Shown: positions 53,401 to 61,552, numbered from the stretch's first letter. The stretch is 64,000 nt of DNA from Streptomyces rishiriensis (GCF_030815485.1 NZ_JAUSWV010000002.1:7812001-7876000); one strand, 5' to 3'. Made by a program: numbers and translations. Notes: generated by a model not told the origin, from the letters alone.

Positions 53401-54702
53401 CACCTGATGCTGGGCGAGACCGTCCCCGCGGGTGCGAAGATCCGGCTCCAGAAGGACACCGCCAACACCTCGCGCTACGCGATCGACTTCGTCAGCCTGG
53501 AGCAGGTCGCGCCCGTCGCCAACCCCGACCCGGCGGCGTACGCCGTCCCGGCCGGCCTCACCCACCAGGACGTGCAGAACGCCCTCGACCGGGTCCGTAT
53601 GGACACCACCGGCAAGCTCACCGGCGTCTACCTGCCGCCGGGCGACTACCGGACCTCGTCCAAGTTCCAGGTGTACGGCAAGGCGGTGCAGGTCGTCGGC
53701 GCCGGGCCCTGGTACACCCAGTTCCACGCGCCGGACGGGCAGGAGAACACCGACATCGGCTTCCGTGCCGAGGCGAGCGCCAAGGGCTCCGCGTTCCGCG
53801 GCTTCGCCTACTTCGGCAACTACACCTCGCGCATCGACGGGCCGGGCAAGGTGTTCGACTTCGCCAACGTGTCGGACATCGTCATCGACAACACCTGGAC
53901 CGAGCACATGGTCTGCCTGTACTGGGGCGCCAACACCGACCGGATGACGATCAGCAACGCGCGCATCCGCGACACGTTCGCCGACGGCGTCAACATGACC
54001 AACGGGTCGACGGACAACCACGTCGTCAACAACGAGTCCCGCTCCTCCGGCGACGACAGCTTCGCGCTGTTCTCGGCCATCGACGCGGGCGGCGCCGACA
54101 TGAAGGGCAACGTCTACGAGAACCTGACCTCGCTGCTGACCTGGCGGGCCGCGGGCATCGCCGTGTACGGCGGCTACGACAACACCTTCCGCAACATCCA
54201 CATCGCCGACACCCTGGTCTATTCCGGCATCACCATCAGCTCGCTGGACTTCGGCTATCCGATGAACGGCTTCGGCACCGACCCGACGACGGTGGAGAAC
54301 GTCTCCGTGGTCCGCTCGGGCGGGCACTTCTGGGGTGCTCAGACCTTCCCCGGCATCTGGTTGTTCTCGGCGTCCAAGGTGTTCCAGGGCATCCGCGTCA
54401 ACGACGTCGACATCGTCGACCCGACCTACTCCGGAATCATGTTCCAGACGCAGTACGTCGGCGGGCAGCCGGTGAACCCGATCAAGGACACCGTCCTCAC
54501 CGACATCTCGGTCACCGGCGCCCGCAGAAGCGGTGACGCCTTCGACGCCAGGTCCGGCTTCGGACTGTGGGCGAACGAGCTGCCCGAGGCAGGCCAGGGC
54601 CCGGCGGTCGGCGAGGTCACGTTCAACGGGCTGCGGCTGAACGGCAATGCCGTGGACATCCGGAACACCACCTCCACCTTCAAGATCAACATCAACCCCT
54701 GA
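50419..54702 (+). CDS. Giant secreted modular GH87-type alpha-1,3-glucanase
   Basis: 1427 residues. A Sec signal (RRALAAVLTTSLLMLGV) is followed by two discoidin modules (about 36-175 and 180-312), two nearly identical FN3 modules (about 315-500), a third discoidin module (about 505-640), two CARDB-like domains (about 645-870), a CBM-like sandwich (about 875-1035) and a beta-helix (about 1040-1427). D1189, D1212 and D1213 have the same D-x22-DD spacing (ADGVNM then SGDDSFALF) as its divergent neighbour. The ATG at 50419 has GGGGAGAG upstream. The many binding modules suggest grip on an insoluble wall glucan. Confidence 0.8.
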   Translation: MRPKRRGRRALAAVLTTSLLMLGVSSLTAATAADGPNLAAGRPTAASSSHAEYASRNVTDGDQASYWQSAGGTLPQWVQADLGSTARVDEVVLKLPASWENRNQTLSVQGSADGTGFSTLKASATYTFSPGSANTVTVSFPAGQTRYVRVEITANTGWQAAQLSELEVHAAGESSTDLARGRTLTASSHTETYVPANAADGNKASYWESRNNELPQWIRADLGSSLGVNRVVLELPDGWGARTQTLKIQGSADGTDFTDLTASRAYQFAPVDGNTVTITFDTATTRYVRVLVTANTGQPAAQLSALEVYGPATGDTQAPTAPTNLAFTEPSAGQIRLAWNASTDNTAVTGYDVYADNTLLTSVAGNVTTYTDTRPASATVSYFVRAKDAAGNVSGNSDTVVRRGATGDTQAPTAPANLAFTEPSAGQIRLAWNASTDNTAVTGYDVYANNSLLATVAGNVTTYTDNRPATATVSYAVRAKDAAGNVSGASNTVTRTGTSGPGSNLAVGKPVTASSTVHTFVAENANDNSTATYWEGSGHPATLTVKLGANADVTSLVLRLDPDSSWGPRTQTVQVLGREQSASGYTSLVAAKDYAFSPASGNTVTVPVTARIADVQLRFTANSGAPAGQIAEFQVIGTAAPNPDLEVTSLTASPASPVESDTIALSATVRNGGETAAPASSLALRLNGTKVATAPVGALAAGAQTTVSASIGARDTGTYQLSAVADDGGTVIEQNETNNTYTASTALTVRPVSSSDLVPVVTTAPSGPAAGDTVTFRVAVRNQGTVASAGGAHALTLALVDSKGATVRTLTGSHDGAIAAGATTAPVTLGTWTAANGTYTVRATVAADGNELPVKRENNTVEQSLFVGRGANMPYDLYEAEDGATGGGATTVGPNRTVGDLAGEASGRKAVTLDSTGQYVEFTTRAATNTLVTRFSIPDAAGGGGTDATLNVYVDGALRKALPLTSRYAWLYGAEASPGNAPSAGAPRHIYDEAHLMLGETVPAGAKIRLQKDTANTSRYAIDFVSLEQVAPVANPDPAAYAVPAGLTHQDVQNALDRVRMDTTGKLTGVYLPPGDYRTSSKFQVYGKAVQVVGAGPWYTQFHAPDGQENTDIGFRAEASAKGSAFRGFAYFGNYTSRIDGPGKVFDFANVSDIVIDNTWTEHMVCLYWGANTDRMTISNARIRDTFADGVNMTNGSTDNHVVNNESRSSGDDSFALFSAIDAGGADMKGNVYENLTSLLTWRAAGIAVYGGYDNTFRNIHIADTLVYSGITISSLDFGYPMNGFGTDPTTVENVSVVRSGGHFWGAQTFPGIWLFSASKVFQGIRVNDVDIVDPTYSGIMFQTQYVGGQPVNPIKDTVLTDISVTGARRSGDAFDARSGFGLWANELPEAGQGPAVGEVTFNGLRLNGNAVDIRNTTSTFKININP
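51361..51918 (+). repeat. Tandem FN3 module duplication inside the GH87 gene
   Basis: A 279-bp (93-codon) unit repeats at 51361 and 51640. The first 115 or so bases of each are almost identical (GACACCCAGGCGCCCACCGC and onward), while the 3' parts differ by scattered substitutions. The frame is kept. Confidence 0.8.
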
Positions 54703-54762
54703 TCACCGGCCCGCAAGAGAGCCATGGATTCTGACGGAAAATGAACAGGAAGGCCTTGGTTG

Positions 54763-54788
54763 GCGCAAGCCGTTTGCACGGCTTGCGC
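54763..54788. promoter_or_regulatory. 26-bp perfect palindrome, LacI autoregulatory operator
   Basis: GCGCAAGCCG and CGGCTTGCGC are 10-bp perfect arms separated by TTTGCA. It abuts a -10-like TAGCCT (54789-54794) that ends 7 nt before the LacI ATG, so bound protein would block the promoter. Confidence 0.75.
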
Positions 54789-54801
54789 TAGCCTTGCGCC
54801 C

Positions 54802-55812
54802 ATGACGCGACGACTTGCTCAGGTTGCCAAGAAGGTAGGGGTCAGCGAGGCCACGGTCAGCCGGGTGCTCAACGGCAAGCCGGGGGTCTCCGAGACCACC
54901 CGTCAGTCGGTGCTGACCGCGCTGGACGTGCTCGGCTACGAGCGTCCCACCCAGCTGCGCGGTGAACGCGCCCGCCTGGTGGGGCTCGTCCTGCCGGAGC
55001 TCCAGAACCCGATCTTCCCGCTGCTCGCCGAGGTCATCGGCGGCGCGCTGGCCCAGCAGGGACTGACCCCCGTGCTGTGCACCCAGACCAAGGGCGGCGT
55101 CTCCGAGGCGGACTACGTCGATCTCCTGCTCCAGCAGCACGTCTCCGGCGTGGTCTTCGCCGGAGGGCTGTTCGCCCAGGCCGACGCCCCGCACGACCAC
55201 TACCGGCAGCTGGCCGAACGGCGCATCCCGGTGGTCCTGATCAACGCGCCCGTGGAGGAGCTGGACTTCCCCTGCGTGTCCTGCGACGACGCCGTCGCGG
55301 TGGAACAGGCCTGGCGCCATCTCTCGCTGCTGGGCCACGAGCGCATCGGGGTGGTCCTCGGACCCCGCGACCACATGCCCTCCCGGCGCAAGCTCGCGGC
55401 GGCCCGGGCGGCGGCCGAGGCGGCCGGTTCCGCGCTGCCCGACGAGCGGGTGGAACGCTCGATGTTCTCCCTGGAAGGCGGCCAGGCGGCCACCTCCCGC
55501 CTGCTGGACCGCGGGGTCACCGGCATCATCTGCGCCAGCGACCCGCTGGCCCTCGGGGCCATCAGGGCCGCCCGGCGGCGTGGCCTCGCGGTGCCCGAGC
55601 AGGTGTCCGTCGTCGGCTTCGACGACTCCGCCTTCATGAACTGCACGGAGCCCCCGCTGTCCACTGTGCGCCAGCCCATCGAGGCCATGGGGCGCGCCGC
55701 CGTGGATCTGCTGTGCACCCAGATCCAGGGCGGCGAAGTACCGCCCGGTGAGCTGCTGTTCGAGCCCGAACTGGTGGTGCGCGGCTCCACGGCCCAGGCT
55801 CCGCGCGACTGA
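54802..55812 (+). CDS. LacI family regulator of the glucan locus, leaderless
   Basis: 336 residues with a classic LacI HTH, LAQVAKKVGVSEATVSRVLNGKPGVS, and hinge YERPTQLRGERAR. The effector domain holds IICASDPLALGAIRAARRRG and VVGFDDSAFMNCTEPPLSTVRQP. It resembles MalR-type regulators, which sit before malEFG and an alpha-glucosidase in Streptomyces, exactly as here. The transcript is probably leaderless: TAGCCT then 7 nt to ATG, no ribosome site. Operators with GCAAG/CTTGC arms stand at its own promoter and between the GH87 genes. The inducer may be a nigero-oligosaccharide or maltose-like sugar. Confidence 0.9.
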   Translation: MTRRLAQVAKKVGVSEATVSRVLNGKPGVSETTRQSVLTALDVLGYERPTQLRGERARLVGLVLPELQNPIFPLLAEVIGGALAQQGLTPVLCTQTKGGVSEADYVDLLLQQHVSGVVFAGGLFAQADAPHDHYRQLAERRIPVVLINAPVEELDFPCVSCDDAVAVEQAWRHLSLLGHERIGVVLGPRDHMPSRRKLAAARAAAEAAGSALPDERVERSMFSLEGGQAATSRLLDRGVTGIICASDPLALGAIRAARRRGLAVPEQVSVVGFDDSAFMNCTEPPLSTVRQPIEAMGRAAVDLLCTQIQGGEVPPGELLFEPELVVRGSTAQAPRD

Positions 55813-55865
55813 GGAAGTCCCTCCCGTCCGGCCCGCTCCTCGCTCCACCGCGCCCGTCACGTCAT

Positions 55866-55896
55866 CGGCCGGCCCACGGACCCCGTGGGCCGGCCG
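55866..55896. terminator. Terminator after the LacI gene
   Basis: 14-bp perfect arms (CGGCCGGCCCACGG) with a 3-nt loop, 53 bp after the stop. It insulates the regulator from the importer operon. Confidence 0.8.
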
Positions 55897-56010
55897 CGTC
55901 ATGTCGCACCGGTCCGCGGGCGCCGTCGGGCGGCCCGGGAAACGGTACGCCGTGTTCCGCGTCGGACGCGGACTTGCAGTGAATCGCCAGGCATCGGCCG
56001 CTCCATCTGC

Positions 56011-56028
56011 ATTGCTCTGTCAAGCAAT
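56011..56028. promoter_or_regulatory. Inverted repeat in the importer promoter
   Basis: ATTGCT-N6-AGCAAT has 6-bp perfect arms. An ACTTGCAGT element lies 40 bp upstream (55972). Both carry the TTGC core, but neither matches the 54763 operator closely, so control of the importer by the same LacI is plausible, not shown. The remainder of the 330-bp gap holds only the terminator at 55866. Confidence 0.45.
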
Positions 56029-56142
56029 TACGAAATCAGCGCGAGATATTGCGCAGTCTTGTTGGCGGTGATTGAGTGTGCGGCGCCCCACCTCGTACCG
56101 GCGAGGGGCGCCTTCCACGTTCATGCCCGAAGGGGACCACCC

Positions 56143-57558
56143 ATGAGAAGAGCTCGGTTCCGCCGCACCCGCCGCGCAGGCGCGGTCACCCTCGTCTCCG
56201 CCCTCACACTGACGGCGCTCGCCGCCTGCGGCACGAGCAGCAGCGACGACGGCGACGACGGCGACGGGAACAGCGCGAACGCCAACCCCGCCGCGCCGCT
56301 GGACCCCAAGACCAAGGTGACCATCACCATCGACTGCATGCCGCCGGCGGCCAAGAAGGCCGAGCTCAAGGAGTGGAACGAGGACGTCAAGGAGTTCAAC
56401 AAGACGTACCCCAACGTCACCGTGCAGGGCCGCTCCACCCCGGGCCAGTGCCTGGAACCGCCGCGGTTCACCGCGATGCTCAAGGCGAAGTCCCAACCCG
56501 ACGTGTTCTACACCTACTTCACCGACCTCGACCAGGTCCTCGACAACGACGGCGCCCAGGACATCAGCGCCTACGTCAACGACACGACCGTGCCGCTGCT
56601 GAAGGACATCGACCCGGACGTCCTCGGCTCGCTCAAGAAGGACGGCAAGCTCTACGGCCTGCCCACCAGCAACTACCGGATGGGCCTGCTCATCAACCGC
56701 TCGCTCTTCGAGCGGGCCGGCCTCGACCCCGACACCCCGCCCGCCACCTGGGAGGACGTCCGGGCGGCGGCCAAGAGGATCGCCGGACTCGGCGGCGGCG
56801 TGGCCGGCTTCGGCGAGTACAGCGCCGGCAACACCGGCGGCTGGCACTTCACCGCGCAGATGTACAGCCTCGGCGGTGAGGTAGTCGACGCCTCCGGCAC
56901 GAAGGCCGCGTTCAACGACGCGACCGGCAAGCAGGTCGCCCAGAACCTCCACGCGATGCGCTGGGAGGACGACGCCATGGGCAAGACCCAGCTGCTGAAG
57001 TGGGGCGACCTCCAAAAGCAGATCGCCACCGACAAGCTCGGCATGTTCCTCGCCGCGCCCGACGACGTGACCTACATGGTCCAGCAACTCGGCGCCAAGT
57101 ACGAGAACTTCGGCATGGGCCCGATACCCGGCGGCAAGAACACCCTCGCCGGCGGCAACAACTACATGATCAAGAAGGGCATCTCGTCCGACAAGGTGAA
57201 GGCCGCGATCGCCTGGCTCAACTTCAAGTTCACCACCGTCGGCAAGGGACAGTACGACTGGGAGCGCACCAAGGCCGACAGCCTCCCCGTCGGACTCCCG
57301 CAGCCCAACCTGTGGCTGAACGACAGCAAGGCCAAGGACGACGCCGCCCGTCAGCAGTTCGCCACCATGCCGGTGCAGAACTTCAAGGCCTTCATGGACA
57401 ACCCGGTCCCGGGCAAGGCCGAACCCCCGAAGGCGCAGGAGATCTACAAGGTCCTCGACAACGTGATGTCCGGCATCCTCACCAACAAGGACGCCGACAT
57501 CGACAAGCTCCTGTCGACGGCGGAGACCCAGGTGAACCAGGTCCTCGCCAACCAGTGA
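56143..57558 (+). CDS. Oligosaccharide ABC transporter substrate-binding lipoprotein (MalE-like)
   Basis: 471 residues with an Arg-rich n-region, lipobox LAAC near residue 28 and a Ser/Asp linker. The SBP_bac_1 fold is evident: KAKSQPDVFYTYFTD, LYGLPTSNYRMGLLINRSLFERAGL and MFLAAPDDVTYMVQQL. The segment VTITIDCMPPAAKKAELKEW at the start of the mature domain contains a Cys (another follows in GQCLEPP), which may form a disulfide. AAGGGGA precedes the ATG. It is the first gene of an EFG-alpha-glucosidase operon. The ligand is likely an alpha-glucan oligosaccharide. Confidence 0.87.
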   Translation: MRRARFRRTRRAGAVTLVSALTLTALAACGTSSSDDGDDGDGNSANANPAAPLDPKTKVTITIDCMPPAAKKAELKEWNEDVKEFNKTYPNVTVQGRSTPGQCLEPPRFTAMLKAKSQPDVFYTYFTDLDQVLDNDGAQDISAYVNDTTVPLLKDIDPDVLGSLKKDGKLYGLPTSNYRMGLLINRSLFERAGLDPDTPPATWEDVRAAAKRIAGLGGGVAGFGEYSAGNTGGWHFTAQMYSLGGEVVDASGTKAAFNDATGKQVAQNLHAMRWEDDAMGKTQLLKWGDLQKQIATDKLGMFLAAPDDVTYMVQQLGAKYENFGMGPIPGGKNTLAGGNNYMIKKGISSDKVKAAIAWLNFKFTTVGKGQYDWERTKADSLPVGLPQPNLWLNDSKAKDDAARQQFATMPVQNFKAFMDNPVPGKAEPPKAQEIYKVLDNVMSGILTNKDADIDKLLSTAETQVNQVLANQ

Positions 57559-57567
57559 CCCCCGGGG

Positions 57568-57592
57568 GCCGGGCGGTCTCCCGCCGCCCGGC
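57568..57592. terminator. Attenuating hairpin 1 after the binding-protein gene
   Basis: GCCGGGCGG/CCGCCCGGC with a 7-nt loop, 9 bp after the stop. With the second hairpin it probably reduces read-through, giving more binding protein than permease. Confidence 0.65.
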
Positions 57593-57671
57593 TCGTGAGC
57601 GCGCCGACAAACTCCCCCTTTCGGATCCTGCCGGGGGTCGCGGGGTCCGGCACGCACATCGAATGAAGGGC

Positions 57672-57700
57672 CCGGGCCCACCCCCACCCGGTGGGCCCGG
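57672..57700. terminator. Attenuating hairpin 2 before the MalF-like gene
   Basis: CCGGGCCCACC/GGTGGGCCCGG, 11-bp perfect arms with a 7-nt loop, 70 bp before the permease start. Confidence 0.6.
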
Positions 57701-57770
57701 CGCCCGGCCGCCCCCGTCACGCATCCGGACCGCCGCGTCCGGCGACCCGCTGTCCGACCGAGGAGCACCC

Positions 57771-58733
57771 ATGTCGGCCCCCACCCTCACCCAGGACCCG
57801 GCGGCCAAGGAACGCCGTCCCCGCCGACCGCGAGCCGGCGCCGTCCGGCCCCCGGCCCAAGGCTTCGGCAAGGCCCTGCGCCGCAATGTCACCGCCCACG
57901 GATTCCTCATCGGCGCGGTGCTCTGCTTCGCCTTCTTCTCCTGGTACCCGATCGTCCGCGAGTTCCTGCTGGCCTTCCAGAAGACCGAGGACGGCCAGGT
58001 CAGCTGGACCGGCTGGGACAACTTCGTCACCATCTGGAACGACCCCGCCTTCGGCCAGGCCTGGCGCAACACCCTCTGGTTCACGGCCCTCGCACTCGTC
58101 CTGGGCTTCGCCGTCCCCTTCGTCACAGCCCTCGTCATCAACGAGTTCCGGCACGGCCAGGGCTACCTGCGGCTCCTGGTCTACCTGCCCGTCATGCTGC
58201 CGCCCACCGCGTCCGTGCTGCTCTTCAAGTACCTGTACGACCCCGGCTACGGCATGTTCAACGAGGTGCTGGACGCCTTCGGCATCCCCGCCCAGCAGTG
58301 GCTCCAGGACCCCGACACCGCGATGCTCTCCGTCGTCGTCGCCTCCACCTGGATGAACATGGGCGGCGCGACCCTCATCTACCTGGCCGCGCTCCAGGGC
58401 GTCCCGGGCGAACTGTACGAGGCCGCCGAACTCGACGGGGCCGGCCTGCTGCGCAAGGTGTGGCACGTGACGATCCCGCAGACCCGGCTGATCCTGGCGC
58501 TGATGCTGCTCATGCAGATCATCGCCACCATGCAGGTCTTCATCGAGCCCTTCCTGCTGACCGGCGGCGCGGGACCCGAGGGGTCCACCACGACCGTCGT
58601 CTACCTGATCTACCAGTACGCCTTCAACTTCAACAACTACGGTGCCGCGGCCGCGCTCGGCCTGATCCTGCTCGTACTGCTGGCCGCCTTCTCGGCCGTG
58701 TACACCAGGCTCAACCGCGCCACGGAAGAGTAG
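57771..58733 (+). CDS. Oligosaccharide ABC transporter permease (MalF-like)
   Basis: 320 residues with an Arg/Pro-rich cytoplasmic N-terminus and about six helices. The EAA loop is ELYEAAELDGAGLLRKVWHVTIPQ. The ATG at 57771 follows AGGAG at 57761. It pairs with the MalG-like permease that starts 19 bp after its stop. No ATPase gene is present in the operon, so it probably relies on a shared MsiK-type ATPase encoded elsewhere, as other Streptomyces sugar importers do. Confidence 0.88.
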   Translation: MSAPTLTQDPAAKERRPRRPRAGAVRPPAQGFGKALRRNVTAHGFLIGAVLCFAFFSWYPIVREFLLAFQKTEDGQVSWTGWDNFVTIWNDPAFGQAWRNTLWFTALALVLGFAVPFVTALVINEFRHGQGYLRLLVYLPVMLPPTASVLLFKYLYDPGYGMFNEVLDAFGIPAQQWLQDPDTAMLSVVVASTWMNMGGATLIYLAALQGVPGELYEAAELDGAGLLRKVWHVTIPQTRLILALMLLMQIIATMQVFIEPFLLTGGAGPEGSTTTVVYLIYQYAFNFNNYGAAAALGLILLVLLAAFSAVYTRLNRATEE

Positions 58734-58752
58734 GACCGGGGGAGACACGGAC

Positions 58753-59628
58753 ATGTCCACACGCACGCTCATCTCGCCCGCCGCCCTCGCCCGCCCGCGC
58801 GGCAGGCTGCTCTACTGGCTGTGCTTCGCGCTCGTCGTCGTCCTGTTCACGCTGGCCTTCCTCGGCCCGCTGTACTGGATGGTGTCCGGCGGCCTCAAGA
58901 CCACCCAGGAAGCCGTCCAGACACCCCCGACCTGGGTGCCCGGCTCCGTCCACCCGGAGAACTACCAGCGGGCCTGGGAGGTGATGGACCTCGCCCGCCT
59001 GCTCCTCAACACCCTCTACTACGCCTTCGGCGCGCTCGCCTTCCAGCTGGTGCTGGACGTCGCCGCCGCCTACTCCCTGTCCAAGCTGCGGCCGGTCCTC
59101 GGCAAGGCGATCCTCGGGATGATGCTCGTCACCCTGATGATCCCGGCGACCGTGCTCGTCGTCCCTCAGTACCTCACCGTGCTGGACGTGCCGATCGTCG
59201 AACGCAACCTGCTCAACTCGCCCTGGGCGATCTGGCTGCCCTCGGTGACCAACGCCTTCAACATCTTCCTGCTGAAGCGGTTCTTCGACTCCATCCCGAA
59301 GGAACTCCTGGACGCGGCCTCCATGGACGGCGCAGGGCCGCTGCGCGTCCTGTGGTCCATCGTCCTGCCGATCTCCCGGCCCATCCTCGGCGTGGTGTCC
59401 ATCTTCGCCGTCGTCGGCGTCTGGAAGGACTTCCTCTGGCCGATGCTGGTGCTGCCCGACCCCACCGGCCAGACCCTCGCCGTCGGCATCTACTCGCTCG
59501 CCACCAGCGTGCCCGAGAACGTGCTCATCGCCGCCCTCACCATCGCCTCCCTGCCGACCCTGCTGCTGTTCCTGCTCTTCCAGCGCAACATCATGAGCGG
59601 ACTCACCGCGGGCGGCCTCAAGGGCTGA
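58753..59628 (+). CDS. Oligosaccharide ABC transporter permease (MalG-like)
   Basis: 291 residues with six helices. EAA loop: KELLDAASMDGAGPLRVLWSIVLP. The N-terminal segment LYWLCFALVVVLFTLAFLGPLYWM and a final helix fit MalG. It is separated by 174 bp from the alpha-glucosidase. Confidence 0.88.
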   Translation: MSTRTLISPAALARPRGRLLYWLCFALVVVLFTLAFLGPLYWMVSGGLKTTQEAVQTPPTWVPGSVHPENYQRAWEVMDLARLLLNTLYYAFGALAFQLVLDVAAAYSLSKLRPVLGKAILGMMLVTLMIPATVLVVPQYLTVLDVPIVERNLLNSPWAIWLPSVTNAFNIFLLKRFFDSIPKELLDAASMDGAGPLRVLWSIVLPISRPILGVVSIFAVVGVWKDFLWPMLVLPDPTGQTLAVGIYSLATSVPENVLIAALTIASLPTLLLFLLFQRNIMSGLTAGGLKG

Positions 59629-59802
59629 ATCCGACAGCCCCGCCCGGCGCCGGCGGCCACCGGCTCAGCCCGCCGGCCGTGGCCGCCCCGCCCGGCCCGG
59701 TCCGTCGGTACCCCTTCCGATCCTCCGCCGCCGCCCCGTCCTCGACGCCCCGCTGTCCGGGGCGGCGGCGGAGACCCACCCCTGCCCCGAAAGGACCGTC
59801 AC

Positions 59803-61419
59803 GTGGCAGCCCCGCACCCCGACAAGACCCCCGCCCCTTCGGACGACTGGTGGCGTGGCGCTGCCATCTACCAGGTGTACCCCCGCAGTTTCGCCGACGG
59901 CGACGGCGACGGCACCGGGGACCTGGCGGGCGTACGGGCGAGACTGCCCTACCTCGCCGAACTCGGCGTGGACGCCATCTGGTTCACCCCGTGGTACCTC
60001 TCCCCGCTCGCCGACGGCGGCTACGACGTCGCCGACTACCGCACCATCGACCCCGCCTTCGGCACCCTCGACGAGGCCGAGAAACTGATCGGGGAGGCCC
60101 GGGACCTCGGCATCCGCACCATCGTCGACATCGTCCCCAACCACGTCTCCGACCAGCATCCCTGGTTCCGGGCCGCGCTCGCCGCCGGACCGGGCAGCCC
60201 CGAGCGCAAACTGTTCCACTTCCGCCCCGGACGCGGCGAGCACGGCGAACTGCCGCCCAACGACTGGCCGTCGCAGTTCGCCGGCCGGACCTGGACCCGG
60301 GTCGAGGACGGCGAGTGGTACCTGCACCTGTTCACCCCCCAGCAGCCCGACCTCAACTGGGCCCACCCGGCGGTCCGCGAGGAACACGAGGACGTGCTGC
60401 GCTTCTGGTTCGAGCGGGGCGTGGCCGGCGTCCGCATCGACTCGGCCGCCCTGCCGGCCAAGGACCCCGACCTGCCGGACTTCGTCGAGGGCCGCGACCC
60501 CCACCCGTACATCGACCGCGACGAACTGCACGAGATCTACCGCTCCTGGCGGAGCGTCGCCGACGCCTACGACGGCGTCTTCGTCGGCGAGGTCTGGCTG
60601 CCGGACGCCGAGCGCTTCGCCCGCTACCTGCGCCCCGACGAACTGCACACCGCCTTCAACTTCAACTTCCTGGCCTGCCCCTGGGACGCGGACCGGCTGC
60701 GCGCCGCCATCGACGACACCCTGGCCGAGCACGCCCCGGTCGGCGCCCCCGCCACCTGGGTGCTGTGCAACCACGACGTGACGCGCACGGTCACCCGCTA
60801 CGGCCGTGCGGACACCGGATTCGACTTCGCGACCAAGGCGTACGACACCCCGACCGACCTGACGCTCGGCACCCGCCGGGCCCGCGCCGCAGCCCTCCTC
60901 ACCCTCGCGCTGCCCGGCTCCGTCTACCTCTACCAGGGCGAGGAACTCGGTCTGCCCGAGGCGGACATACCGCGCGAACGCATCCAGGACCCGATGCACT
61001 TCCGCTCCGGTGGCGCCGATCCGGGCCGCGACGGCTGCCGGGTCCCGCTGCCCTGGACCGCCGACGCCCCGTACGCGGGCTTCGGCTCGCGCACCGAGCC
61101 CTGGCTGCCGCAACCCGCGAGCTGGCCCGCGTACGCGGCCGACCTCCAGGCCGCCGATCCCGGCTCGATGCTCGTCCTCTACCGCACCGCGCTGCGGCTG
61201 CGCCGTACCGAGGCGGGCCTCGGCGACGGCCGGCTGGAGTGGCTGCCCGCTCCCGCCGGGGTCCTCGCGTTCCGGCGGGCGCCCGGCCTGCTCTGCGTGG
61301 TCAACCTGGCGGCCGCCCCGGCGGCCCTGCCCGAGCACGATCACGTGCTGCTCGCCAGTGGCCCGCTGGACGCCGAGGGCCGACTGCCGGGTGACACCGC
61401 GGTCTGGCTGCGCGGGTGA
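59803..61419 (+). CDS. Cytoplasmic GH13 alpha-glucosidase
   Basis: 538 residues, no signal. The GH13 regions are intact: DIVPNH (region I), GVRIDSAA with nucleophile D213, FVGEVW with acid/base E263 and CNHDVTR with D325. The start WWRGAAIYQVYPRSFADGDGDG and GDLAGVRARL are typical of alpha-glucosidases/oligo-1,6-glucosidases. GTG 59803 has GAAAGGA 7 nt upstream. It should trim oligosaccharides brought in by the upstream importer to glucose. Linkage preference (1,3 versus 1,4 or 1,6) cannot be read off; context with GH87 enzymes suggests it tolerates alpha-1,3. Confidence 0.9.
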   Translation: MAAPHPDKTPAPSDDWWRGAAIYQVYPRSFADGDGDGTGDLAGVRARLPYLAELGVDAIWFTPWYLSPLADGGYDVADYRTIDPAFGTLDEAEKLIGEARDLGIRTIVDIVPNHVSDQHPWFRAALAAGPGSPERKLFHFRPGRGEHGELPPNDWPSQFAGRTWTRVEDGEWYLHLFTPQQPDLNWAHPAVREEHEDVLRFWFERGVAGVRIDSAALPAKDPDLPDFVEGRDPHPYIDRDELHEIYRSWRSVADAYDGVFVGEVWLPDAERFARYLRPDELHTAFNFNFLACPWDADRLRAAIDDTLAEHAPVGAPATWVLCNHDVTRTVTRYGRADTGFDFATKAYDTPTDLTLGTRRARAAALLTLALPGSVYLYQGEELGLPEADIPRERIQDPMHFRSGGADPGRDGCRVPLPWTADAPYAGFGSRTEPWLPQPASWPAYAADLQAADPGSMLVLYRTALRLRRTEAGLGDGRLEWLPAPAGVLAFRRAPGLLCVVNLAAAPAALPEHDHVLLASGPLDAEGRLPGDTAVWLRG

Positions 61420-61465
61420 GGGGCACGCACACCGCCGTCCGGACGGGGGCGGGGCCGGGGCGGGC

Positions 61466-61499
61466 GCCGGGCCGGGGGCCTTCCCGCCCCCGGCCCGGC
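61466..61499. terminator. Terminator after the alpha-glucosidase
   Basis: 14-bp perfect arms (GCCGGGCCGGGGGC) and a 6-nt loop, 46 bp after the stop; it ends the importer operon. Confidence 0.8.
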
Positions 61500-61552
61500 A
61501 CCGTGCGGCGAACGGTCCGCCGTCGCGCCCGGCGTGTGGTGAGGCCGCCGCG

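Noticed and set aside
50494..54327. A 1277-codon minus-strand open frame inside the GH87 gene
   Set aside because: It has no family-like motifs and only mirrors the plus-strand gene with its repeated modules.
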